Shown: positions 25,049 to 34,252, counted from the first letter of the stretch. The stretch: 64,000 nt of DNA from Clostridium sp. LS (GCF_002760435.1 NZ_AUUU01000021.1:46093-110092); one strand, 5' to 3'. Notes: generated by a model from the letters alone, not told the origin. Numbers and translations: made by a program.

Positions 25049-26467
25049 ATGATAAAATTTATTTTAAGAAAAACTGATAAGAATGAAATTGGCACAAATG
25101 ATAAAAAGAAATTCTCTATAAATTTAAATAAAAGATTAGTGTTTTCGTTAATTTGTATACTAATTTTGTGTTTAGGATTTCTTATCGTAAATATTGTGTT
25201 AAAAAGTCAAGGTCTTGAGGAAGACAAGTATACTGTACTTAGTGCAGGGAGTAATATCAGTAAAATTAATGCTAAGGGTGAGGTGAAAAGTGAAGATTCA
25301 ACAAATGTATATTGCAATGTAACACTTCCAATTAAAGAAGTAAAAGTTAAGGTAGGAGATAGAGTTAAATCTAACGATGTTTTAGCAATTTTAGATACAA
25401 GTAAATTAGAAGATCAAATTAAGGAATTAGAAGCGACTGTTTCAGCAGCAGATGCTGGAAATACAGTAGCACTGAAGAACGCAAAATCAGTGTATGACAA
25501 TGCTCTTGCATTAAGCAGCGATGAGAAAAATGAAGATATTAAAAATGCAGCAGCAGCTTTAAATTCTGCAAAACGGGATTATGAAGATAAAAAAAGTCTC
25601 TACGATAAATATACTCAAATACATGATCGCGATGGTATTTCTGATCAAGAGCTAAAGGAATATGAAATTTCTTATGAAAATGCAAAAGATAATTATGATA
25701 AAAGTATTGTGTCCTTAGATAATATAAAGGCTAAAGTTCAGCAAGATTTGATTGTAGCAAAGTGCGGATATGATGCAGCTAAAGTAAAAGCAGAAGATAA
25801 TAGCCAGCATATATCTCTCGAAAATCTAAAAAAAGATTTAAGTAATGCAGTAATAAGATCGCCAGTAGATGGAATAATAAGTGCAAAAAATGCAAGTGTC
25901 GGAAATGTAAGTTCAGGAACATTATTTGAAATTAAAGATGAAAATAAAATAACTGTGAATGTAGACGTAAAGGAAGTGGATATTGAGAAAATTAAGGAAG
26001 GGCAAAAAGTTGAAATAAAAACTGATTCTACAGGCACTAGTATCATTAAGGGTGAAGTGATAAGTGTTGAGTCAATAGCAAAGGCACAAGATACTAACGC
26101 ATTAGATCTTAATAATGACTCAAATGATAAGGAAGCTAAATATGAGGTTAAGATTAAGCTATCTGATGCAAATATAAAGCTTAAAATAGGCATGAAGGCA
26201 CAAGCAGACATTATTGTAGATGAAAAAGATGGTATTTATACAGTTCCTATTGAAAGTGTTATTAAAGATAAGGATAACAATGATTGTTTATATATAGCAG
26301 ATAAGCAGGGGAATGACTATGTAGTCAAACAAATTCTTATAACAAAGGGAACTGAAACAGATACTAATGTTGAAGTGTTTGGACAAGATCTGAAAGAAGA
26401 TATGATTGTGCTCAATTCTCCATCAGATTACGAGCTTGGAAGTAAGATTAGTGTAAAAGGAAGATGA
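25049..26467 (+). CDS. HlyD/MacA-like efflux adaptor
   Basis: A 472-residue membrane-fusion protein. A single N-terminal transmembrane helix (LVFSLICILILCLGFLIVNIVL, in two parts) is followed by the first half of a lipoyl domain (LPIKEVKVKVGDRVKSNDVL), a long coiled-coil hairpin (about 125-245, heptad-like with A, L, K and D), the second lipoyl half (IRSPVDGIISAKNASVGNVS) and beta-barrel domains. It links an ABC permease to the outside or wall. The ATPase follows by 38 bases. The leader from the promoter is about 110 bases with a GGGGAGGG ribosome site. Confidence 0.92.
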   Translation: MIKFILRKTDKNEIGTNDKKKFSINLNKRLVFSLICILILCLGFLIVNIVLKSQGLEEDKYTVLSAGSNISKINAKGEVKSEDSTNVYCNVTLPIKEVKVKVGDRVKSNDVLAILDTSKLEDQIKELEATVSAADAGNTVALKNAKSVYDNALALSSDEKNEDIKNAAAALNSAKRDYEDKKSLYDKYTQIHDRDGISDQELKEYEISYENAKDNYDKSIVSLDNIKAKVQQDLIVAKCGYDAAKVKAEDNSQHISLENLKKDLSNAVIRSPVDGIISAKNASVGNVSSGTLFEIKDENKITVNVDVKEVDIEKIKEGQKVEIKTDSTGTSIIKGEVISVESIAKAQDTNALDLNNDSNDKEAKYEVKIKLSDANIKLKIGMKAQADIIVDEKDGIYTVPIESVIKDKDNNDCLYIADKQGNDYVVKQILITKGTETDTNVEVFGQDLKEDMIVLNSPSDYELGSKISVKGR

Positions 26468-26504
26468 AAAAACTTCAATTGAGTAAAAATAAGGAGGCAA
26501 CAAT

Positions 26505-27203
26505 ATGTTTCTTGAGGTTATAAATGCTAAAAAATCTTATGGAGAAGGGGATAGCATAGTTCATGTGCTAAAGGGAGCAAGTCTTACACTAGAAGAAAAA
26601 AAGATATGCACAATTTTAGGACCATCAGGTTCGGGTAAATCGACTTTATTAAATGTTATTGGGGGACTTGAAAGCATAGATCTAGGAGAAGTAAAAGTTG
26701 ATAATATTATAACTTCAAAGTTAAATTCTAAAGAGTTAGCTCTTTATAGAAGAGAGAAATTGGGCTTTATATTTCAATTTTATAATCTTGTTCCTAATCT
26801 AACTGTTAAAGAGAATATAGAAGTATGTGAGTATCTTACAAAGGATCCTTTAAATAAAGATGAATTATTGAAAACCTTGGGTTTATGGGAGCATCAAGAT
26901 AAGTTTCCTAGGCATTTGTCAGGAGGGCAGCAGCAGAGAACCGCAATAGCAAGAGCACTTATTAAGAATCCTAAACTTTTGTTATGCGATGAGCCAACAG
27001 GTGCTTTAGATTATAAGACATCTAAGGAAATTCTTGAACTTTTAGAAGCAGTAAATATAAAATATGGAACTACCATGATAATAGTTACCCACAATGATGC
27101 TATAAAATATATGTCTCACAAAGTGATAAAAGTTAGAGATGGAAAAATTGAAGAAGAATACGAAAATGAAAAATTAATGAAAGCAAAGGATATTGAGTGG
27201 TAA
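26505..27203 (+). CDS. MacB-type ABC transporter ATP-binding protein
   Basis: A 232-residue ATPase with Walker [11 protein letters not shown]-loop FIFQFYNLVPN, signature LSGGQQQR, Walker B LLLCDEPTGALD and switch histidine MIIVTHNDA. It is the partner of the FtsX-like permease encoded at 28226 and of the HlyD-like adaptor just before it. The start follows AAGGAGGCAACA. A separate gene and a terminator come between it and the permease. Confidence 0.93.
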   Translation: MFLEVINAKKSYGEGDSIVHVLKGASLTLEEKKICTILGPSGSGKSTLLNVIGGLESIDLGEVKVDNIITSKLNSKELALYRREKLGFIFQFYNLVPNLTVKENIEVCEYLTKDPLNKDELLKTLGLWEHQDKFPRHLSGGQQQRTAIARALIKNPKLLLCDEPTGALDYKTSKEILELLEAVNIKYGTTMIIVTHNDAIKYMSHKVIKVRDGKIEEEYENEKLMKAKDIEW

Positions 27204-27367
27204 GCTTCAGTTTTAATAAATTATGTAATTTTTAAAAGTTAGTAATAGAAATAAAAATAATGTTCTTTGAAAATTGAATAATGTGATCTTTACAATATGT
27301 GTTATAATTTACTCAATATAGTTCTAAAAGGGGAAATATAAATATTTATATAAACGGAGGAATATTT

Positions 27368-28045
27368 ATGAAGGAATTTGATTCTGAATTTTGCAATGTA
27401 AAGTTCATAGAAAAGGATAATGCAGTTTTACTTACATGGAAAAAGTTTGCATCTGGAGAGAATTATAGGAGGCCAACAACATTTGCATTGGAATTGCTTA
27501 AGGAAAATGTAGGTAGCAAGCTTATTGTTGATGCTAGAAATGGTTTTGAAGATGAAAAAGCAGATGTAGAGTGGGGATTTTCTGTATTATTACCAAGTAT
27601 GGCACAAACAACATGCAAAATTGTGTGCTTTATTATGAATGAAGTAAACGAAATTGAAGAAGAAATGGATATGTGGACAAAAGAATTTGCAAAGTATTTT
27701 GCAGTAATAAGAGCATATAGCTATGAAAATGCACTTGAAAAAATGCAAAGATTATTAATGGTGAACGTGCGTTATCACATCCGCAAAGGAAAACGAGATG
27801 AATTCTATAATAAGGTAAAAGAACAAGGTATTATTCAATTGTCTAGGGAGGAACCTGGTAACTATAAATATGACTATTATGTGCCAGCAAATTCTAGCGA
27901 TGATATATGTATTATGGAAATTTGGACAAATGAACAGACACAGAAGTCACATGGATTTACAGAACAATATAAGAAACTTACAGCATTAAAGCAAGAATAT
28001 GTAGAGGCTGTAGAAATAGAAAAATACTGGATTAATCAAGCTTGA
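27368..28045 (+). CDS. Two-domain protein: STAS-like N-half, antibiotic-biosynthesis-monooxygenase-like C-half
   Basis: A 225-residue cytoplasmic protein. The N-terminal 130 residues alternate strands and helices like a STAS/SpoIIAA fold (VLLTWKKFASGENYRRP, SKLIVDARNGFEDEKA, KIVCFIMNEVNE). The C-terminal part matches the ABM (YgiN) ferredoxin-like fold: VNVRYHIRKGKRDEFYNKV, EEPGNYKYDYYV, DICIMEIWTNEQTQKSHG. ABM proteins act as cofactor-less quinol or heme-type oxygenases or as sensors of such compounds. It lies inside the efflux operon and has a terminator behind it, so it may handle the exported compound. Exact activity unknown. Confidence 0.75.
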   Translation: MKEFDSEFCNVKFIEKDNAVLLTWKKFASGENYRRPTTFALELLKENVGSKLIVDARNGFEDEKADVEWGFSVLLPSMAQTTCKIVCFIMNEVNEIEEEMDMWTKEFAKYFAVIRAYSYENALEKMQRLLMVNVRYHIRKGKRDEFYNKVKEQGIIQLSREEPGNYKYDYYVPANSSDDICIMEIWTNEQTQKSHGFTEQYKKLTALKQEYVEAVEIEKYWINQA

Positions 28046-28126
28046 TATTTGAGTTTGATTTAGCTTTAAAATTGTTTTAAAATGTTTTTAATAATATGAA
28101 TCAATATAAATAAATAATAGATTGTA

Positions 28127-28168
28127 AAGTCGCATTATTCAAGAGATGATTGGATTTGCGATTTTTTT
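28127..28168 (+). terminator. Terminator/attenuator between the ABM-like gene and the permease
   Basis: AAGTCGCA (28127-28134) pairs with TGCGATTT (28157-28164), with an inner TTCAA/TTGGA pairing, followed by a run of T (28162-28168). It would cut read-through from the ATPase to the permease, so permease level may be set lower or by its own start. Confidence 0.65.
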
Positions 28169-28225
28169 ATTTTGCAATATTAAATTGCTATACATATTCA
28201 GTAATATTGTGAAAGGGGTGAATGA

Positions 28226-30436
28226 ATGGTATTAAATAAAAGAATACTAAGAGAATTTAGAGAGAATATAGGTAAATATTTAGGGTTAATAATATTGGTT
28301 TTAATTAGCTCTATGTTAATTGTTGGCTTTTCAGATTCAACAGACTGCATTATAGCAACTGGTGAGAAAGCAGCATTAGAAAATAACCTAGAAGATGGAG
28401 AATTTTATGTTAGCAGTCCATTAAATAGTATGACATTAGAGAAAATAAGAGAGCTGGGAGTAAATATAGAAGAAAATTTTTACGTAGATTATAAGCTTTA
28501 TGAAAATCAAACAATTAGAATATTTAAAGATAGAAAAAACATTAATAGAATATCAATAACTCAAGGGAATAAAATAAGTGAAACAAATCAAATAATCATT
28601 GATGAACATTTTGGAGAAGTTAATAATTTTAAACTTTCAAGTAACTTAATCATTAATAAAAAGAATTTTAATGTAGTTGGATATGGGGCAGCACCTGATT
28701 ATACTAATATTCTTCAAAAGTCAGGAGATGTAATATCAAATCCCAAGACCTTTGGTATAGGCTTTATTAGTGAAGAAGATTTCAGGAACTTAAAGAATAA
28801 ATCTTATTCTTATGTATTTAAATTAAATGGAATATCAGCTGATAAAGTTAAAAACATAGTGTCAAAAAATTCTACTATGAGAGAGTTTGTTAAGATTTCA
28901 GACAATACAAGGGCTATTGGATATATAAATGATAGCAAAACTAACAAGAATGTATCAATAATAATTGGGTGTGTGCTATGTATAATGATAGGTTTTATGA
29001 TATCCATGTCACTTATTAATTCAATAGACCAAGAAAGTCCAATAATAGGCGCATTATACTCTTTGGGATATATAAAGAAAGAAATATTAAATCATTTTAT
29101 GATTTTGCCAATTATTGTTGTTAGTATAGGATCAATTATAGGAACGTGTTTAGGCTTTGATATTGAAGATGCAATAGGTAAAGCAACTTCAGATACCTAT
29201 GTATTGCCTAATATTAAAAGAATATATCCTCCTTACTTGATTTTTATTGGCGTTGTTATTCCTATAGTAATAGTAGTATTCATTAATTATTTTATAATTT
29301 CTAAAAAGCTTAATAGTACGCCACTTCAATTACTGAGAAGAGAAAAGAAAGCAAATAAATTAAATACAATAAAAATAAATAGTTTTGGTTTTATAACAAA
29401 ATTTAGATTACGAGAATTTTTTAGAGAAATTAGAGGAAATATTATATTATTTTCTGGGATATTTATGTCAACCTTTTTACTTGTCTTTGGAGTAGCTATA
29501 AATTCGGCTATTAATGAATATGTAAAAAATGTGAAAGAAGAGACAACCTATAACTATATGTATACCTTAAAGTTTCCAATTGAAATTACAGAGAATAAAG
29601 GTCTCGAAAAGTCAACATTTAAGAATCTATCTATATATTATAAAGATTTAGGTTTAGACATGGATGTAGTGCTTCAAGGAATAAATGAAAAATCTAATTT
29701 TTATTCATTTAGCATAAATGACGATGATCCAGGTGTATATATTTCAGATAGTGCAAAAGATAAGTTTAATTTAAATGTTGGAGATAATATTATCTTAAAG
29801 GATAAAAGTGAAAATAAAGTATATAATCTAAAGATAAAAGGGATTGTAGATTATAAATTGGGTCTAAATTTATTTATGAATAGAGTGCAATTGAATGAAT
29901 TATTAAGAGAGGATAAATCCTATTTTAATGGATATTTGTCTAAGAAACCTCTTGATATTAATAATGACTATATATATTCAGAAACTACTGCCCAAAATCT
30001 AATAAAATCCGCGGAAAGTATGACATCTATGATGCTGCCCATAGTTATAGTTCTTATAGTATTTTCAAGTATACTTTTTATTATAAGCATGTATTTACTG
30101 CTTAAGCTTATGATTGATAAGAGTCTTCAAAGTATTTCTTTAATTAAAATTTTTGGATTTAATCAAGGAGAAATTAACAAATTGTACTTAGGAAGTTCAT
30201 TATATACAGTAGCCTTTTCAACAGTTATCTCAATACCATTAGCACTAAAAATAACAAAATTAATTTATCCTAATCTAATAGCCAATGTACAAGCATATTT
30301 TTCAATTGTATTAGAGCCGCAAGATTATTGCTTTATAATAGTATTAATTCTGTTTTCATATTTCATAAGTAATATGCTGCTAAGGCGCCATATAAATAAA
30401 ATATCATTAAGTGAAGCCCTTAAGAATAGAGATTAA
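28226..30436 (+). CDS. FtsX-like ABC permease
   Basis: A 736-residue permease with eight or more hydrophobic segments in two FtsX modules: a first transmembrane helix (YLGLIILVLISSMLIVGFS), an extracellular domain, three helices around 240-360, another helix near 400, a second extracellular domain (about 425-590) and three helices at the C-terminus. Such large duplicated FtsX proteins work with MacB-type ATPases to expel peptides or drugs, or to pull on membrane substrates. Start ATG after GAAAGGGGTGAATGA. It completes the adaptor and ATPase encoded upstream. Confidence 0.9.
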   Translation: MVLNKRILREFRENIGKYLGLIILVLISSMLIVGFSDSTDCIIATGEKAALENNLEDGEFYVSSPLNSMTLEKIRELGVNIEENFYVDYKLYENQTIRIFKDRKNINRISITQGNKISETNQIIIDEHFGEVNNFKLSSNLIINKKNFNVVGYGAAPDYTNILQKSGDVISNPKTFGIGFISEEDFRNLKNKSYSYVFKLNGISADKVKNIVSKNSTMREFVKISDNTRAIGYINDSKTNKNVSIIIGCVLCIMIGFMISMSLINSIDQESPIIGALYSLGYIKKEILNHFMILPIIVVSIGSIIGTCLGFDIEDAIGKATSDTYVLPNIKRIYPPYLIFIGVVIPIVIVVFINYFIISKKLNSTPLQLLRREKKANKLNTIKINSFGFITKFRLREFFREIRGNIILFSGIFMSTFLLVFGVAINSAINEYVKNVKEETTYNYMYTLKFPIEITENKGLEKSTFKNLSIYYKDLGLDMDVVLQGINEKSNFYSFSINDDDPGVYISDSAKDKFNLNVGDNIILKDKSENKVYNLKIKGIVDYKLGLNLFMNRVQLNELLREDKSYFNGYLSKKPLDINNDYIYSETTAQNLIKSAESMTSMMLPIVIVLIVFSSILFIISMYLLLKLMIDKSLQSISLIKIFGFNQGEINKLYLGSSLYTVAFSTVISIPLALKITKLIYPNLIANVQAYFSIVLEPQDYCFIIVLILFSYFISNMLLRRHINKISLSEALKNRD

Positions 30437-30608
30437 AATACGTTAATAATTCCTATTAACAGACTTGTTAATTATAGCTAATTAAGATAAACTATAGGAA
30501 ATAATAAATAAATTAATGTTCATATATTATTCGAAGTAGTATAATTTTATTTTGGTAAACATAGAGGTATTGAAATAGGTGAAAAATACAGTTTAGGAGG
30601 AATGAATT

Positions 30609-30971
30609 ATGAAATTTTGTTGGACTACAATAAAAGTTAAAAATTTAGATGAATCTTTGAAGTTTTATGCAGACGTTGTTGGGCTTAATATGATCAATAG
30701 ATTTAATGCTGGTCCAGGAAGAGAAATTGCGTTTTTAGGAGATGGAGAAACAAAAGTTGAATTGATATGCGATGATGGTGTAGAAGAAGTGTATTATGGA
30801 GAACATATTTCCCTTGGTTTTGAAGTAAAAAATGTTGAGGAAATGATGAACTTTGTTAAAGAGAAAGGGATATATATTCATAGCGGTCCATTTCAACCAA
30901 ATCCACATACAAAGTTTTTCTATGTGTTAGATCCTAATGGATTAAAAATACAATTTGTAGAGAATATTTAG
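30609..30971 (+). CDS. VOC/glyoxalase-superfamily protein
   Basis: A 120-residue single-chain member of the vicinal-oxygen-chelate fold: two beta-alpha-beta-beta-beta units with CWTTIKVKNLDESLKFYADV at the first and VLDPNGLKIQFVEN at the end. Conserved metal-ligand positions appear as the E in VELICDDG, the H in GEHISLGFEV, and the terminal E of QFVEN. Family members include lactoylglutathione lyase, dioxygenases and resistance proteins that bind drugs. Strong TAGGAGGAATG site. Placement after the efflux operon hints at resistance, but sequence alone does not decide. Confidence 0.85.
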   Translation: MKFCWTTIKVKNLDESLKFYADVVGLNMINRFNAGPGREIAFLGDGETKVELICDDGVEEVYYGEHISLGFEVKNVEEMMNFVKEKGIYIHSGPFQPNPHTKFFYVLDPNGLKIQFVENI

Positions 30972-31020
30972 ATTAATAGATTATAATGGATCAAATTAAG
31001 TGAATAAATAGTGGGAATTA

Positions 31021-31074
31021 AAAACAAATGAGGTGGATGATGGATTAAATTCCAACCTTATTTGTTTTATTTAA
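31021..31074 (+). terminator. Terminator after the VOC gene
   Basis: AAACAAATGAGGTGG (31022-31036) pairs with CCAACCTTATTTGTTTT (31052-31068), with one bulge and one G-U pair, ending in TTTTATTTAATT. Confidence 0.6.
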
Positions 31075-31149
31075 TTACTTCTTAACATTCTTATACACAT
31101 AAAGTTAAAAAATACATTGTATTATTATCGTATAAGGAGGTGAGAAGGA

Positions 31150-31320
31150 TTGGGAAAGATATTTAAAATTAATTTATATGCAGAAAGTAAGAGAAAAGAA
31201 AAGAATAAGCTGAAGTTAGAAACGGTAGAAGAGACTATTTTAAAATACAAAGATTGGTTAAAAAAGAATAACAGAGAGGATAAAATAGAATCTTATGAGA
31301 AGTTTTTACGTGTTCGATAA
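31150..31320 (+). CDS. Small basic protein, copy A of a local two-member family
   Basis: A 56-residue protein, TTG start after AAGGAGGTGAGAAGGA, TAA at 31318-31320. It begins MGKIFKINLYAESKRKEK and ends WLKKNNREDKIESYEKF-L-R-V-R. It shares more than half its residues with the protein at 34253 (LYAE/MYAE, W-L-K-K-N-N, EDKIE, YEKFL), and a decayed third copy lies near 35956. Rich in K and E, predicted helical, no membrane segment. It is a real gene by ribosome site, conserved paralogue and a perfect terminator right after it. I do not recognise the family; function unknown. Confidence 0.8.
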   Translation: MGKIFKINLYAESKRKEKNKLKLETVEETILKYKDWLKKNNREDKIESYEKFLRVR

Positions 31321-31328
31321 TCATTTAT

Positions 31329-31372
31329 AAAGGTGTATTAAATCAAAAGGATTTAATACACCTTTGTTTTCT
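31329..31372 (+). terminator. Strong terminator after small gene A
   Basis: AAAGGTGTATTAAATC (31329-31344) pairs perfectly over 16 bp with GATTTAATACACCTTT (31350-31365), loop AAAAG, then GTTTTCTTT. Confidence 0.85.
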
Positions 31373-31664
31373 TTATACTGCATTTAAAATAAATTTTAGG
31401 AGAACTTCCTATTTTAAGATAATATATTTTGTGAATTTTTATAATAAATTAAAATAATATAGATTACTTTGGAAAAAAATGATATTTTATTTATATGCAA
31501 AACAATTCAAATATAAAATTAGAAAACAAGTATAAAGGAAGATAAGTAGTGATACTTATCTTTCTTTATTATTATATCCATAATTATTTACTATAGTTTT
31601 TTGTCAGATAATACGATTAAAATACGAATAATATATTGAGTGTAAATACAAATAGCATTTTCCC
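31373..31664. other. Intergenic region with one stand-alone hairpin
   Basis: No gene with a ribosome site is seen. A hairpin AAGATAAGTA with TACTTATCTT (about 31540-31563) followed by TCTTTATT looks like an intrinsic terminator, though no gene lies directly before it. The stretch is very AT-rich. Confidence 0.4.
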
Positions 31665-31698
31665 TTAACATGTTATTTTGTATACTTATAATATTTCA

Positions 31699-31780
31699 CA
31701 CCCAGTTGCATAAAATACCCTGTAAAGTCGAAGTCTTAAGTTTGAACTTGAAAGATATTTAGACAATACAGGGTATTTTT
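31699..31780 (+). ncRNA. Candidate small RNA with its own promoter and terminator
   Basis: TTAACA (31665-31670), 16 bases and TATAAT (31687-31692) make a plausible promoter, with a start near 31699. About 80 bases on, AAATACCCTGTA (31713-31724) pairs perfectly with TACAGGGTATTT (31767-31778), running into a T-run. The loop holds GTCT with AGAC (31733-31736, 31761-31764) and AAGT with ACTT around TTGA (31738-31749), so the whole molecule folds as one long interrupted hairpin. No reading frame is present. The string ACCCTGTAAA recurs at about 31827. It could also be a leftover of a leader RNA. Confidence 0.4.
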
Positions 31781-32086
31781 ATAGTTAATTTTAATTTAAG
31801 AAAAAATAATTAATGATGAAAAAAAACCCTGTAAAAGGGGTCAAGGGGTAAATAAATAATAATTTGAGAAAAGAGAATCTATCATAAAGGCATTATTATT
31901 ATATGAATATTTATTTTAAATAATACCAAGTATTAAAAGAATAGATATATTATATAACTGCTTCGATAGGTCTCACGATACACGTTCTTTGAAGCTATAT
32001 CAAATGATATATAGGTGGAAAGTGTGTTATAATTTACTTGTAATAATTAATAATCACATTAATTGAGAAGAGAAGGAGGAAAACTA
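31781..32086. other. Intergenic region before the ArsC-like gene
   Basis: No gene is seen. A -10-like TATAAT lies at 32028-32033, about 50 bases before the ArsC-like start; no clear -35 precedes it. The flanking text GTGTTATAATTTACT also occurs about 65 bases before the ABM-like gene (near 27300), perhaps a shared promoter type. Confidence 0.35.
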
Positions 32087-32452
32087 ATGGCTTATTTATT
32101 TATTGAATATCCTAAATGTACAACTTGCAAGCGTGCAAAAAAATGGTTAGATGAGCATAAGGTTGAATATGAAGATAGACATATAGCTGAAAACAATCCA
32201 ACAGCTGAAGAGCTTCTAGAATGGATTAAGAAAAGTGGATTGCCTATTAAAAAATTTTTTAATACTAGTGGAACTTTATATAAAGAAATGAATTTGAGTA
32301 AGGAACTTGCATCCCTTTCAGAAGAAGAACAGATTAAGTTATTATCAACTAATGGAATGCTGGTTAAGCGTCCTATTGTGGTTGGAGAAGATTTTGTATT
32401 AGTAGGCTTTAAAGATGAAAGCTTATGGGAAGAAACTCTTGTTAATCGCTAA
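32087..32452 (+). CDS. ArsC/Spx-family thioredoxin-fold protein (YffB type)
   Basis: A 121-residue protein of the arsenate-reductase-like group. Start 32087 follows AAGGAGGAAAACTA; a longer in-frame start at 32063 would include the ribosome site. It begins LFIEYPKCTTCKRAKKWLDE, with a CxxC pair instead of the single cysteine of ArsC, and carries the family motifs SGLPIKKFFNTSG, LLSTNGMLVKRPIVV and LVGFKDESLWEE. It is not obviously Spx, as the RNA-polymerase-binding part of Spx differs. Probable role: thiol reductase or redox regulator. No arsenic genes nearby. Confidence 0.85.
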   Translation: MAYLFIEYPKCTTCKRAKKWLDEHKVEYEDRHIAENNPTAEELLEWIKKSGLPIKKFFNTSGTLYKEMNLSKELASLSEEEQIKLLSTNGMLVKRPIVVGEDFVLVGFKDESLWEETLVNR

Positions 32453-32473
32453 ATTATATATTTTTAAACAATG

Positions 32474-32516
32474 AAATTTCAACCACAGAAATTTTTCGGT
32501 GGTTGAAATTTTGAAC
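32474..32516. terminator. Terminator, probably bidirectional
   Basis: AAATTTCAACCAC (32474-32486) pairs perfectly over 13 bp with GTGGTTGAAATTT (32499-32511). It ends the ArsC-like gene and could also stop the convergent deaminase-like gene. The T-run continues as TTTTG on the plus strand. Confidence 0.7.
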
Positions 32517-32575
32517 TATTAATGAATGATGTGAAAAATATCTTTTAGAGAAAATATTTAAAAGTTAAATTATCA

Positions 32576-33943
32576 TCATTTCTTGGACCTTTGGTAATTA
32601 ATTATATCTTCAGCTATGCTATGAGCAGTCTTCCTAATTTCAGCTGTATTCATAGTAATAAGCTGTCCATCTTTTGATACTACTTTTCCGTTAACAATAG
32701 TCATCTTTGTATAACTTGAATTTCCAAGGCACACAAGTGAAACAAGAGGGTCATGGCAGCCGGCATATTCTACACCGTTTAAATCAAATAATATTATATC
32801 AGCGGCCTTTCCAGAATCAAGTCTTCCGGTATCAGGTCGGCCTAAAACATCTGCACCGCCTCTAGTTGCAATTTTTAATATTTCATATGCATTAAGGCCT
32901 TCAGTACCATATTTTAAGTGATTAAGAAGGTATGCACGTCTAACTTCTTCCCACATGTTAGAACCATCATTACTTGCACTTCCATCAACTGCTATACTGA
33001 TGCTCCCACCTTTTCCATATATATCAGAAGTTCTGCAAATACCACTATTAAGTTTCATATTTGAAGAAGGGCAGTGGGCAATACCAGAACCATTTAATCT
33101 ATCTATTTCTGCATCGCTAAGGTATATACCATGGGCATACCAAACATCTGGACCAACCCATTCAAGATCTTCCATAAGCTCAAATGGTCTTCTACCGTAC
33201 TTTTCAATACAGAATCTTTCCTCATCAAGAGTTTCAGCAAGATGGGTATGAAGCATAACCCCTTTTTTTCTAGCCAAATTCTTAGTTTCAACCATTAGAT
33301 CTTTAGTAACCGAAAAAGGTGAACACGGTGCAAGAGCTATTCTTGTCATTGCAAATTCACTTATATCGTGATATTTGTTTATAAGTCTTTCACTATCTAT
33401 TAATATTTTATCTTCAGTTTGAACAACAGACATTGGAGGAAGACCGCCTTGATCTCTGCCTAAGGACATAGAGCCTCTTGTTGCGGTAAAGCGAATTCCG
33501 ATTTCTTGAGCTGCTCTTATTTGATCATCAATCAATGTATGTGGCTGGTTATTTGGAAAAACATAATGATGATCTGAAGTTAATGTGCATCCAGTTCTTA
33601 AAAGCTCACTGAAACCTACTAAAGCGCCATAATAGACAGCTTCTGGGGTTATATTTTCCCAAAATTCATAAAGCCCTATAAGCCATGGAAATAGTGGTTG
33701 TTCCTGAACTTCTTTAATTCCTCTAAAGAGAGTTTGATATAAATGATGATGAGTATTTACAAACCCAGGCAAAGCTATAAGTCCAGTGCAATCAATTACT
33801 TCAGTTTCAGAGGGGACGTCAAGGTTAGTTCCGATTGAAATAATTTTAGGGCCTTCAATTAATATGTCTACATTCTCAAATACTTCTTCTTTGTCATTAA
33901 AGGTTATGACCTGCCTAATATTCCTTAAAAGCAAAGTTTTCAT
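32576..33943 (-). CDS. Amidohydrolase of the 8-oxoguanine deaminase / AtzB-TrzN type
   Basis: A 455-residue metal-dependent hydrolase removing an amino (or chloro) group from a purine or triazine-like ring. Start 33943 follows TTAAGGAGGATTTTATA; a longer start would enter the leader terminator. Seen: the H-x-H metal motif in PGFVNTHHHLYQTLFRG, SDHHYVFP, HTHLAETLDEERF, the H of YAHGIYLSDAEI, HCPSSNMKLNSGI, and the metal aspartate in AVDGSASNDGSNMWEEVR. The SNDGSNMW and HHYVF patterns agree best with 8-oxoguanine deaminase among family members. It stands alone; its own leader carries a terminator-like hairpin. Confidence 0.82.
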   Translation of the reverse strand: MKTLLLRNIRQVITFNDKEEVFENVDILIEGPKIISIGTNLDVPSETEVIDCTGLIALPGFVNTHHHLYQTLFRGIKEVQEQPLFPWLIGLYEFWENITPEAVYYGALVGFSELLRTGCTLTSDHHYVFPNNQPHTLIDDQIRAAQEIGIRFTATRGSMSLGRDQGGLPPMSVVQTEDKILIDSERLINKYHDISEFAMTRIALAPCSPFSVTKDLMVETKNLARKKGVMLHTHLAETLDEERFCIEKYGRRPFELMEDLEWVGPDVWYAHGIYLSDAEIDRLNGSGIAHCPSSNMKLNSGICRTSDIYGKGGSISIAVDGSASNDGSNMWEEVRRAYLLNHLKYGTEGLNAYEILKIATRGGADVLGRPDTGRLDSGKAADIILFDLNGVEYAGCHDPLVSLVCLGNSSYTKMTIVNGKVVSKDGQLITMNTAEIRKTAHSIAEDIINYQRSKK

Positions 33944-33963
33944 TATAAAATCCTCCTTAAAAT

Positions 33964-33998
33964 AAAAAAAACACCTTGAAATGAGTAATTTCAAAGTG
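33964..33998 (-). promoter_or_regulatory. Leader terminator before the deaminase-like gene
   Basis: On the minus strand CACTTTGAAAT pairs with ATTTCAAGGTG (33972-33982 and 33988-33998, one G-U pair), loop of five, followed by eight T (33964-33971). It lies about 25 bases before the start codon, so it must be bypassed for expression. The upstream leader includes AACTAAACAGTGTAGAGTT, which may be an alternative hairpin, but I cannot match it to a known riboswitch; purine riboswitch core motifs are not seen. Confidence 0.55.
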
Positions 33999-34252
33999 GT
34001 TAACTCTACACTGTTTAGTTGAAATATAAAATTAGATTTTTTCTTGATATTATAATATCAATTATTTAACGATTTGTATAGTTTTTTATTAACTGTTATT
34101 AAAAAAGGGAATTCGTGTCAATAATATAGGAAAACTTAATTTCTTAAATATTTTAATGATAATGTTTACAAAAATCATGAAAAATTAATTATTTTAATAA
34201 TAAAATCACAAGAAATTAATATTATCATATATTTATAAAAGAGGTGAGAGAA

